5,315 nucleotides of DNA from Mageeibacillus sp. UBA3781 (GCA_002368805.1 DFFH01000028.1:45240-50554), one strand, 5' to 3'. Shown: positions 1 through 5,315, counted from the first letter of the stretch. The notes: generated by a model not told the origin, from the sequence alone. A program made the numbers and translations.

Positions 1-717
1 CTTCTTTTTCTTGTGTCTTACAATAAGGATCACGATAAGGACCACGACGATCAAAAGAAGAATACCTGAGAAGACGAAGAACACCGGAAGATTCATATAG
101 CTGACCGTCATGGAGATCTCCCCGCCTCCCATGGAGTCAAGATCCGATACATCCCATGTAGCCGTCTTTCCTGAAGAAGATCCGTTCGTCGATACGATCG
201 GATACGGGACATCGATCACAAATTCGTTTTTCGTTGTCTGGTTGATATAGCTTGTGAGTTCTTTTTCCGGTTTCTTAATAAGATCCGTAAACATCGAGGT
301 CAGACTCTTGCCTTTCGAGCGCATCGTCACCTCGATCTTCCTGATCAGAAATCCGGATGTCTTATACTCCACGTCATAGTCGCTGAACATCCTGTCGAGC
401 TCCTCGCTGACGTTATCTTTATCGATCACATAGGAGGCACGTGCACCGAACCAGGTCTTCTTTCCCTCACTCTTCTGGATCTTCTCGAAGGATTCGATCG
501 GGAATTCATCATCGATACTGTCTTTGAGTGCCTCATAGAATTTCTCCGGAGTATCATAGACATACTTCATGTCGTTTTCAGTCATATATACGACGGAGTA
601 GCACTCCACATCCCCGTTCGCTTTCACCTTGATTCCACGCTGAAGCTCCATGCAGCCGGTAAGGACTGTAAGCATGAAAGTAAGCATCAGGATCAGAGCC
701 GATATCTTTTTCCTCAT
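1..717 (-). CDS. Membrane-anchored lipoprotein, LppM-like (3' end outside window)
   Basis: The reading frame is open for 239 codons from an ATG at 717-715 to the left edge, so the C-terminus is cut, probably by only a few residues. The N-terminus is a lipoprotein signal peptide: MRKK, a hydrophobic stretch at residues 5-19, then lipobox LTGC with the lipidated Cys at 22. Residues ~23-205 form a polar, charged extracytoplasmic domain with no catalytic motif I can name. Residues ~210-233 are a strong transmembrane helix followed by RHKKKK, a stop-transfer signal. The protein would therefore be held to the outer face of the membrane by both a lipid and a helix. A lipobox, a ~180-residue beta-rich-looking domain and a C-terminal helix match the architecture of LppM-family lipoproteins, but I rest this on architecture and weak sequence resemblance only. 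The start is supported by GGAGG at 724-728, 6 nt upstream. It is separated from the peptidase gene by 142 nt containing its own promoter. Function is unknown. Confidence 0.85.
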   Translation of the reverse strand, partial: MRKKISALILMLTFMLTVLTGCMELQRGIKVKANGDVECYSVVYMTENDMKYVYDTPEKFYEALKDSIDDEFPIESFEKIQKSEGKKTWFGARASYVIDKDNVSEELDRMFSDYDVEYKTSGFLIRKIEVTMRSKGKSLTSMFTDLIKKPEKELTSYINQTTKNEFVIDVPYPIVSTNGSSSGKTATWDVSDLDSMGGGEISMTVSYMNLPVFFVFSGILLLIVVVLIVILIVRHKKKK

Positions 718-730
718 TTAGTGCCTCCGT

Positions 731-751
731 TATCCTTTCACGGAAAGGATA
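731..751. repeat. Perfect 21-bp inverted repeat next to the lipoprotein ribosome binding site
   Basis: The arms TATCCTTTC (731-739) and GAAAGGATA (743-751) are perfect 9-bp reverse complements around a 3-bp centre. The element ends 2 nt before the GGAGG ribosome binding site (724-728) of the lipoprotein gene. It could be a repressor operator in DNA, or an RNA hairpin in the leader that affects translation or mRNA stability. The sequence alone does not decide between these. Confidence 0.7.
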
Positions 752-792
752 CTGTAACCGGATCGTATTCGGTCAATTAACAAGATATCTTT

Positions 793-801
793 ATTATATC
801 A
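793..801 (-). promoter_or_regulatory. Extended -10 promoter for the lipoprotein gene
   Basis: The minus strand reads TGATATAAT, a perfect TATAAT with the extended TGN element. No recognisable -35 box lies 16-18 nt upstream, since the 17-nt position reads CTCGCG. The predicted transcript would start near 786 and give a leader of about 70 nt before the ATG at 717. A weaker alternative is TTGACC near 770-775, with a poor -10 about 16 nt further on. Confidence 0.5.
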
Positions 802-807
802 GAATAC

Positions 808-826
808 CCGGTCTCCGCGAGACCGG
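808..826. repeat. GC-rich inverted repeat between the peptidase and lipoprotein genes
   Basis: CCGGTCTC (808-815) and GAGACCGG (819-826) are perfect 8-bp arms with a 3-bp centre. It lies 34 nt beyond the peptidase stop codon and just upstream of the TGATATAAT box of the lipoprotein gene. As RNA it could end the kinase-peptidase transcript, but no run of U follows, so it is a poor intrinsic terminator. It also covers the place where a -35 box would sit, so an operator or activator site is equally possible. Confidence 0.55.
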
Positions 827-859
827 AATGCGCGAAATAGAGTCCTCTAAATGGAAATA

Positions 860-1306
860 TTACTTTCTTCTCAGGATCTTTTTCAGGAGCCGTTTGATCC
901 GGGACCGGATTTTTTTGAAGAACACCCGGACCGGATTGGTAAAGAGAATAAATGCCGTGTAGAAACGGTACCTTTTCTCGCGGATACTGTGTTCCTTTCC
1001 GTTTCTGACAAAGCTGATCATTTTCCCGTGGATATCACTATCTTTGATTCCACGCTCCGGATTGACACAGTTATCTCCGAGGATCACATACTCGTCCGGA
1101 AGCACCTTGATGATCCGGTGAAGGACATACTTATCCTTCCCCCTTGCGAAAAGCACTACATCGCCTCTTTTATATCTGGTCCCGTCATTCTTCTCGATGG
1201 TGAACAGGTCTTTCCCCTGTCTTAGAAGCGGCATCATGCTCACGCCGACATTGGAATAGGTGATCCTTCCGTTTTCTTTCAGATACTCTGCGATCGAGGT
1301 GTTCAT
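860..1306 (-). CDS. S26 signal-peptidase-like serine protease, SipW/archaeal (Ser-His) type
   Basis: A 148-residue protein with the signal peptidase I/LexA-like fold signature. The nucleophile motif is GVSMMPLL, with Ser23 as the expected catalytic residue. KYVLHRII supplies His63 at the place where the general-base Lys of ordinary bacterial SPase I would be, as in SipW, archaeal and ER signal peptidases. ILGDNCVNPERGI (75-87) is the conserved C-terminal box with the GDN...S/ERG pattern. Unlike standard signal peptidases there is no N-terminal membrane anchor. The last ~38 residues hold a short hydrophobic stretch (FYTAFILFTNPVRVFF) and a very basic tail rich in K and R, which could bind the membrane from the inside. 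The ATG at 1306 overlaps the TGA of the kinase-like gene (ATGA), with GGAG at 1317-1320, so the two are translationally coupled. Such peptidases are annotated as S24/S26 family in Clostridia. The substrate is unknown. Proteolytic activity is inferred from motifs. Confidence 0.85.
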   Translation of the reverse strand: MNTSIAEYLKENGRITYSNVGVSMMPLLRQGKDLFTIEKNDGTRYKRGDVVLFARGKDKYVLHRIIKVLPDEYVILGDNCVNPERGIKDSDIHGKMISFVRNGKEHSIREKRYRFYTAFILFTNPVRVFFKKIRSRIKRLLKKILRRK

Positions 1307-2061
1307 CCCTTTGCTTCTCCGATCATCTTACTCATATATCCGTAGGACACTTCCGCCGCTTCCGGATCCATATTGCACTCAAGACGGAAGAATAAGACAT
1401 TTTCCTGCATTTTTGACAGGAGCAGGACGGTCTTTTCCAGTGCTTTTATATCGGAGGGACGGTACGACTGCTGAAGGAGCATCGGGAGCGCCTCGCGCTT
1501 CTCGATACGATGGATCTCGTTTTCCTTTCCTCTCTCCAGAATGCATATCGCACGCAGCGGTACCTGTATATTATTCCCCAGACGGTGCTTGCCGCACCAT
1601 GGTGTCCCATAGATGAAGGAGCCTTCCTCACTGACACGGATCAGGGGCTTATCGTCGTTGACCATTACGGCACGTTCGCCGAGGTATTTTCTCCAGAGGG
1701 CGGTATGTGTGGACTTTCCCGTTCCGCTTCTGGCGGTAAAGAGGTATGCATTTCCATCTACCGCGACCGAGGAGCCGTGAAAAAGAAACGTATTATACAG
1801 AAGCGGGAAACGCTCCGCGATCTTCCGATAGACGGCCAATATCTCGAGGGACCCGTCGGGGCTTCCCTGATAGGCATTGGGACTGATCGCCGCTTCTGCT
1901 TCGGCTTTTTTCCGCTCATACTGAAGATCTTCCGGATGAATGACGACATCAAGATCCGGGATCTGCTCCCGGCAAGTATATCCGCGGCAATACTCATGGA
2001 CATTTCCGAAGAGCGATTCTATCCGTATGACCTTATCCGCGATCTTGTAAAAGCCTATCAT
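1303..2061 (-). CDS. HPr kinase/PEPCK-like P-loop protein
   Basis: A 252-residue protein starting at the ATG at 2061, which has AGGAG at 2069-2073 with a 7-nt spacer. An upstream in-frame ATG at 2106 would add 15 residues but lies upstream of the likely -10 box and has no good ribosome binding site, so I reject it. The Walker A loop is ARSGTGKST at residues 110-118, preceded by FLFHGSSVAV (92-101), the beta-strand and His entry typical of HPr-kinase-like folds. VNDDKPLI (134-141) is the Walker B-like acidic segment and GTPWCGKHRLGN (152-163) a downstream active-site loop. The first ~85 residues form a separate, unassigned N-terminal domain. True HPrK/P is ~310 residues with a different N-terminal domain and C-terminal signature, so this is not the catabolite-control enzyme. 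Relatives include kinases acting on RiPPs, such as the lasso peptide kinases, and many orphans beside PqqD and S24/S26 peptidases in Clostridia. It is probably an ATP-dependent modifier of a peptide or protein, with the target unknown. Confidence 0.85.
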   Translation of the reverse strand: MIGFYKIADKVIRIESLFGNVHEYCRGYTCREQIPDLDVVIHPEDLQYERKKAEAEAAISPNAYQGSPDGSLEILAVYRKIAERFPLLYNTFLFHGSSVAVDGNAYLFTARSGTGKSTHTALWRKYLGERAVMVNDDKPLIRVSEEGSFIYGTPWCGKHRLGNNIQVPLRAICILERGKENEIHRIEKREALPMLLQQSYRPSDIKALEKTVLLLSKMQENVLFFRLECNMDPEAAEVSYGYMSKMIGEAKG

Positions 2062-2068
2062 TTCTTTT

Positions 2069-2073
2069 CTCCT
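2069..2073 (-). promoter_or_regulatory. Ribosome binding site that sets the start of the kinase-like gene
   Basis: The minus strand reads AGGAG, followed by AAAAGAA and the ATG at 2061. This is the best Shine-Dalgarno match in the region and favours the 252-residue protein over the 267-residue one. Confidence 0.8.
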
Positions 2074-2088
2074 AAAAGTTCTTTTCCC

Positions 2089-2117
2089 ACTATACCGAAA
2101 AAGCACTGAAACTTCAA
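2089..2117 (-). promoter_or_regulatory. Promoter of the kinase-peptidase operon
   Basis: On the minus strand TTGAAG (2112-2117) and TATAGT (2089-2094) are separated by exactly 17 nt, a good sigma-A type pair (4/6 and 5/6 to consensus). Transcription would begin near 2082, giving a leader of about 20 nt before the ATG at 2061. The upstream ATG at 2106 would then not be in the mRNA. Confidence 0.6.
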
Positions 2118-2152
2118 GAAATCACTGCCTTTATGCTATGTCTCTTCCAGCA

Positions 2153-2161
2153 TGATATAAT
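2153..2161 (+). promoter_or_regulatory. Extended -10 promoter of the transporter gene
   Basis: TGATATAAT gives a perfect -10 hexamer (2156-2161) with the TGN extension. There is no clear -35 box: the 17-nt position reads ATGCTA. Transcription from about 2168 gives a leader of some 24 nt with AAGGAG at 2178-2183, 8 nt before the ATG. The same nine bases form the candidate -10 of the lipoprotein gene on the other strand at 793-801. Confidence 0.55.
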
Positions 2162-2191
2162 CATCTAAAAATATAAAAAGGAGCCCTGTTC

Positions 2192-3418
2192 ATGGCATCC
2201 GATAAGACACCACATCGTTCCTCCGGCATCCTCTGGACGATCCGGTATATACTCATCAACGCGACCTACTTCGCTGCGTTCTGCACGATTCACGCATGTG
2301 CCGCCGTATTCCTTCTCGGCAACGGTTTTTCGAATACGGAAGTCGGTGTGCTTTTAGCCATCGCCAATATTCTTTCCGCCATCGTTCAGCCGGTGATCGC
2401 CGGGATCATCGACAAACAGGGGGCTTTGACGAACCGTCGCTTCATCCTGATCTCGGTCATGACGATCCTTACGGGATCAGTCATTCTTCTTTTCAGCACG
2501 AATAACAAGCTCGTGATCTTCCCGGTCTTCGCGCTCATCTACATGATCCAGTTCGCGTATCAGCCGGTCATGACCGCACTCTGCTTCGAATATCAGAAAG
2601 CGGGGTGCCGGATCATGTATGGTCTTGCCAGAGGCTTAGGTTCGGCCAGTTTCGCGGTCACTTCCGCATTTATCGGCGGACTCATCGAGGAGCAGGGTAT
2701 CCGTATCCTTCTTTACATCAACATCATCGTGATGGTCCTGTCCGCTATCCTGGTGTTCACATTTAAAAAGCCGGAAAATACGGGCGCATCTGCTTCAGAA
2801 AGCGCGGCAAAAGACGGTTCGCGGAGCAGTTCTCTTCCCGCTTTCATCAAGACCTATCCCGCCTTTTCTCTTTTCCTGGTCGGCGTGGTATGCTTCTTTT
2901 TCGCCCACAATATGATCAACGACTTCATGATCCAGATCATCCGGAATCTCGGCGGTGCGGAAAAAGAACTGGGCTATGCCAATTTCCTGCAGGCGATCCT
3001 CGAGCTTCCTGTTATGGCGCTCATCGGACTGATCCTCAAGAAGTTCACTTCAAAAGCTCTTCTCCTTTTCTCCGGAGTTGCTTTTCTTATCAAGATCATC
3101 ATCCTGATCTTCTCGACGAATATGGGACACATGTACATAAGCCAGTCCTGCCAGCTCTTCGCTTATGCTGTCTTTATCCCGGCCGCGGCTTACTATGTCA
3201 GTAAGACCATGACAGATCATGATCAGGTAAAAGGACAGGCATTCGTCACCTCCGCGATCACGATGGGTGGTGTATTCTCAAATCTTTTAAGCGGTGTGAT
3301 CCTCGATAACTTCGGTATCCGTCCGATGCTCATCACCGGAACGGCCGTATGCGCCATCGGTGTCGGAATCGCATTCTTCGCCATGCTCAAGCTCCCCGCG
3401 AAAAACGAAAGACAATAA
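2192..3418 (+). CDS. Major facilitator superfamily transporter, MFS_1-like (sugar/nucleoside symporter-like)
   Basis: A 408-residue integral membrane protein with about 12 hydrophobic segments split into two halves by a polar, Ser/Ala-rich cytoplasmic loop at ~192-218. TM1 covers ~16-42, and the TM2-TM3 loop holds GIIDKQGALTNRR (71-83), the degenerate MFS motif A (usually GxxxDRxGRR). YGLARGLGSASFA (143-154) matches the conserved TM4-TM5 region of the MFS_1-like/LacY-like/nucleoside-symporter group. NDFMIQIIRNLGG (243-255) and the following FLQAILELPVM are typical of TM7-TM8 in the same group. The length is normal for the family and no break is seen. It probably moves a small organic solute by proton or other ion coupling, either for uptake or efflux; the substrate cannot be read from the sequence. 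The start at 2192 has AAGGAG 8 nt upstream. The gene diverges from the kinase-peptidase operon and converges on the AmmeMemoRadiSam operon, so it is transcribed alone. Confidence 0.9.
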   Translation: MASDKTPHRSSGILWTIRYILINATYFAAFCTIHACAAVFLLGNGFSNTEVGVLLAIANILSAIVQPVIAGIIDKQGALTNRRFILISVMTILTGSVILLFSTNNKLVIFPVFALIYMIQFAYQPVMTALCFEYQKAGCRIMYGLARGLGSASFAVTSAFIGGLIEEQGIRILLYINIIVMVLSAILVFTFKKPENTGASASESAAKDGSRSSSLPAFIKTYPAFSLFLVGVVCFFFAHNMINDFMIQIIRNLGGAEKELGYANFLQAILELPVMALIGLILKKFTSKALLLFSGVAFLIKIIILIFSTNMGHMYISQSCQLFAYAVFIPAAAYYVSKTMTDHDQVKGQAFVTSAITMGGVFSNLLSGVILDNFGIRPMLITGTAVCAIGVGIAFFAMLKLPAKNERQ

Positions 3419-3437
3419 CAGGAATCAGAAAACTCAC

Positions 3438-3511
3438 AAAAAGTGAATAAGTTTTCTTGTGCTGGTCCTCGGCTTCGCCTGCGGAGGCACGTCGAAAGCT
3501 TTTCACTTTTT
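3438..3511. terminator. Long imperfect hairpin acting as bidirectional terminator
   Basis: AAAAAGTGAA (3438-3447) pairs perfectly with TTCACTTTTT (3502-3511). Inside this, AAGTTTT pairs with AAAGCTT with one G-T pair, GTGC (3459-3462) pairs with GCAC (3487-3490), and CTC/GAG lead to a GGCTTCGCC apex at 3471-3479. The A-run and T-run at the ends give a U-tract on either strand. It sits between the stop of the transporter (3418, plus) and the stop of AmrS (3522, minus), as expected for a shared terminator of convergent genes. It is longer (~74 nt) and more interrupted than a simple intrinsic terminator. Confidence 0.75.
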
Positions 3512-3521
3512 CGCAAGTTAA

Positions 3522-4382
3522 TTAGCAGTTTCCTGTATATACGTATTTCAGTTTTTCGCGGGCGATCTCTGCGAGGGAATAGACCACGTCAACATCGGTG
3601 GCGGATCGGTCGGTCATATGAAATCTCGGGAAGAAACGGCTTACATGAAGAGGGATCGTATCGCCGGCCGTTTTTCCGTTTTCATCTTTTAAGGATGCGA
3701 TCCAGGAAGACAGATCTCGCATCTCTTCCTCCGAATCATTCATCCCGGGGACGATCAGGCAGGTCACCTCGACGTGTGCTTTTCGGGCGGCACCGGAGAT
3801 AAAGGCTTTCGTCATCTCAAGATCTCCGCCGAGCACCTCCCGGTATGTCTTTTCACTGAAACACTTAAGATCGATATTCATCGCATCGATAAAGGGAAGG
3901 ATCTCCGAGAGCACCTCTTCCGATGCGGTCCCATTGGACACAAGGACATTTTTCAGTCCTTTTTCATGTGCAAGTTTCGCGGTATCTCTCACAAATTCAT
4001 AGCCCACGAGCGGCTCGTTATACGTAAAAGCGATGCCGATATTCCCTTCGGATCGGTACTTCTCCGCGATCCTGACAAGGAGCTCCGGTGTGAGAGTCTC
4101 TGCTGTATCGGAAAACTCTCTTGCCTCCTCTCCCCAGGAGATCTCGCTGTTCTGGCAGAATGGGCATCTCAGATTACATCCGTAAGATCCGGCTGAGAGG
4201 ATCTTCGTTCCGGGGAAGAAACGGCGCAGCGGCTTTTTCTCGATGGGATCGAGCGCAAGAGATGTGATGCGTCCGTAGTTTGCCGCGGTGACCTTTCCTC
4301 CGACGGAAATACGCGCACCGCAAAACCCGGTCTGCCCTTCTTTAAGTTCACACTGCCGGAAACACACATGACACTTCGTCAT
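3522..4382 (-). CDS. amrS: AmmeMemoRadiSam system radical SAM enzyme AmrS (short form)
   Basis: A 286-residue radical SAM protein. The N-terminus has a Cys-rich motif C4-x2-C7-x3-C11...GFC21GAR, which is conserved in this family and may bind an extra metal or cluster. The radical SAM 4Fe-4S motif CNLRCPFC (CX3CX2C, Cys 69, 73, 76) follows GSYG and is followed by QN. FTYNEPLV (119-126) is the family's conserved strand after the SAM domain's third helix, and NGT at ~150 plus MNIDLKCF further on fit the pyruvate-formate-lyase-activase-like barrel. The protein ends at YVYTGNC. Longer relatives continue after the same GN with a CPxC-type tail, so this is a compact form that still looks intact, since the stop is followed directly by a terminator. 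The ATG at 4382 has GGGAG at 4389-4393, and the gene lies 14 nt downstream of the Memo-AMMECR1 gene, clearly in one operon. Family membership is strongly supported. The reaction and substrate are, to my knowledge, not established. Confidence 0.92.
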   Translation of the reverse strand: MTKCHVCFRQCELKEGQTGFCGARISVGGKVTAANYGRITSLALDPIEKKPLRRFFPGTKILSAGSYGCNLRCPFCQNSEISWGEEAREFSDTAETLTPELLVRIAEKYRSEGNIGIAFTYNEPLVGYEFVRDTAKLAHEKGLKNVLVSNGTASEEVLSEILPFIDAMNIDLKCFSEKTYREVLGGDLEMTKAFISGAARKAHVEVTCLIVPGMNDSEEEMRDLSSWIASLKDENGKTAGDTIPLHVSRFFPRFHMTDRSATDVDVVYSLAEIAREKLKYVYTGNC

Positions 4383-4396
4383 CTTTTTCTCCCAAC

Positions 4397-5315
4397 TCAG
4401 GTATGGCGGACAACTTCGAAACGCTGCAGGAAATAGTTCTCATGGGGCTGGATCCCGCCCTTATGCATCGCGATCGACACCTGCTCCTCCGGTGTATCCA
4501 CGCCATCGAGATCCGGCAGCAGAAGTCCTCTTCTTCCATCTCTCGTAGAGACGATCACGCCATAACGCTTGACGTCGAGCTGCTCCATCGAATCGATATT
4601 TTCAGGTTCTCCAAGCACATCCACATTGATCTCAAGCCACGGAAGTTCATCTTCCGATATCGGATCAAATCTCGGATCTCTCGTACTGGCGCTGATGGCA
4701 TTTCTCACGATCTCCCGGGCCAGGTTTTTCTCGGTAGGTCCGATCGTCCCGATGCATCCTCTGAGTTTTCCCTGTTTATGTATGGATACAAAAGCACCCG
4801 CCCGTCTTCCGGTCATATCCTCCGGAAGATCCTTCTCTTCCGGCTTTATTATTTCTCCTGTACGGATATAGGTATCGATCGTTTTTCTTGCCAGACGGAC
4901 ATATGCATCCGACGACGCGATCTGCTCCTGTATCTCTTTTGCTTTCTCTTTCAGGTGGATCTCCAGAAATCTTCTTTCCGGATCTTTTTCATCACCGTCC
5001 GGATAGAAAGTGCAGATCCCGTATCCGACACCGGTAACATCTTCGTGGGAAAGTTTCTCGACTCGGACTTTCTTTCCGTCCCAGGCACCCGCCATGATGA
5101 CGAAAGAGCGGTGACCACACTCGGCCGCCTTATCGCAGAAGGCTTCGTCGAATCCGAATAATTCGCCAAAAGCACCTCTCCCCATGACGTCCATGATACG
5201 CTCGTCATACTGCGGTCCTTCTTTCGCAAATCCATATGGTCCGTAGTCCTGAAGTTTGTGGGACAGGTCTCCACTTCCGACGATCACGGTCTTTCTTCCC
5301 AGCGCATCAATGGCC
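4397..5315 (-). CDS. amrA: AmmeMemoRadiSam system protein: Memo-AMMECR1 fusion (5' end outside window)
   Basis: The frame is open to the right edge, so the N-terminal part of the Memo domain is missing; a GTG at 5287 lies inside the domain and is not the start. The visible Memo half has VIVGSGDLSHKL, with the Asp (5267-5269) and His (5258-5260) that correspond to human MEMO1 Asp189 and His192. It also has AECGHRSFVIMAGA, whose Cys (5117-5119) corresponds to Cys244, and KLSHEDVTGVGYG near the domain end. MEMO proteins resemble LigB-type class III dioxygenases and bind metal. After a linker of ~25 residues rich in charge comes a complete AMMECR1 domain (~4397-4910) with the hallmark LRGCIGTIG and TRDPRFDPI. 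Such fusions are seen in bacteria, whereas other organisms encode the two as separate genes (amrB and amrA). The domain order is Memo then AMMECR1. It stops 14 nt before amrS, so both proteins are made from one transcript and probably act together. The system's biochemical role is unknown. Confidence 0.92.
   Translation of the reverse strand, partial: AIDALGRKTVIVGSGDLSHKLQDYGPYGFAKEGPQYDERIMDVMGRGAFGELFGFDEAFCDKAAECGHRSFVIMAGAWDGKKVRVEKLSHEDVTGVGYGICTFYPDGDEKDPERRFLEIHLKEKAKEIQEQIASSDAYVRLARKTIDTYIRTGEIIKPEEKDLPEDMTGRRAGAFVSIHKQGKLRGCIGTIGPTEKNLAREIVRNAISASTRDPRFDPISEDELPWLEINVDVLGEPENIDSMEQLDVKRYGVIVSTRDGRRGLLLPDLDGVDTPEEQVSIAMHKGGIQPHENYFLQRFEVVRHT

Noticed and set aside
808..826. Intrinsic terminator of the kinase-peptidase operon
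   Set aside because: The stem is good but the following minus-strand sequence GTATTCTGATATAATA has no U-run, so I list it only as an inverted repeat.
851..1225. 124-codon plus-strand open frame
   Set aside because: It is antisense to the peptidase gene, whose catalytic boxes are clear. No Shine-Dalgarno precedes its ATG.
1303..2061. True HPr kinase/phosphorylase (hprK)
   Set aside because: The protein is too short, with a different N-terminal domain. It lacks a recognisable HprK C-terminal signature and is not next to lgt or other usual hprK neighbours.
2062..2106. N-terminal extension of the kinase-like protein from the ATG at 2106
   Set aside because: The ATG is upstream of the predicted -10 box and has no good ribosome binding site. 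The ATG at 2061 has AGGAG with a 7-nt spacer.
1510..2109. 199-codon plus-strand open frame
   Set aside because: It is the mirror of the kinase-like gene, which has a Walker A motif, a promoter and a ribosome binding site. The plus-strand frame shows no family motif.
4403..5161. 252-codon plus-strand open frame
   Set aside because: It lies antisense to the Memo-AMMECR1 gene, whose motifs are unmistakable. It has no ribosome binding site and a low-complexity Ser/Arg/Phe-rich translation.
4397..5287. Start of the Memo-AMMECR1 gene at the GTG at 5287
   Set aside because: The frame continues without a stop to the window edge, encoding AIDALGRKT just before it, and the GTG falls inside a conserved Memo strand. 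The gene is therefore partial.

Overview
The window looks like chromosomal DNA of a low-to-moderate-GC Gram-positive bacterium, most likely a Clostridia-type anaerobe (Lachnospiraceae/Oscillospiraceae-like). Reasons: strong AGGAG-type ribosome binding sites, short leaders with TATAAT-like -10 boxes, a Bacillota-style lipoprotein with a C-terminal membrane anchor, a SipW-like signal peptidase next to an HPr-kinase-like protein, and an AmmeMemoRadiSam gene pair. The taxon is inferred from gene content and style, not from a marker gene. No rRNA, tRNA, CRISPR array or insertion sequence was seen.

Layout, left to right. (1) 1-717, minus strand: a membrane lipoprotein with some resemblance to the LppM family, cut by the left edge. 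It has its own leader (718-~786) with an extended -10 promoter and two strong inverted repeats. (2) 860-2061, minus strand: a two-gene operon with an ATGA stop/start overlap, encoding an HPr-kinase/PEPCK-like P-loop protein followed by a His-type S26 signal-peptidase-like protein. (3) 2062-2191: a compact divergent promoter region. (4) 2192-3418, plus strand: a 12-TM major facilitator transporter of the sugar/nucleoside-symporter-like group. (5) 3419-3521: a long imperfect hairpin that serves as a bidirectional terminator between convergent genes. (6) 3522-5315, minus strand: the AmmeMemoRadiSam operon, made of a fused Memo-AMMECR1 protein (5' end outside the window) followed 14 nt later by the radical SAM enzyme AmrS.

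How the genes may work together. The Memo-AMMECR1 fusion and AmrS form a widely conserved system that has been named bioinformatically and whose reaction is, as far as I know, not established. It is the most interesting known-unknown here. The kinase-like/peptidase-like pair has the composition of accessory modules found near ribosomally made, modified peptides (RiPPs), but no precursor peptide, PqqD-like protein or radical SAM maturase lies beside it, so its substrate is open. The transporter diverges from that pair and may share regulation with it. There is no sign that the whole window is one system: it reads as three or four neighbouring transcription units.
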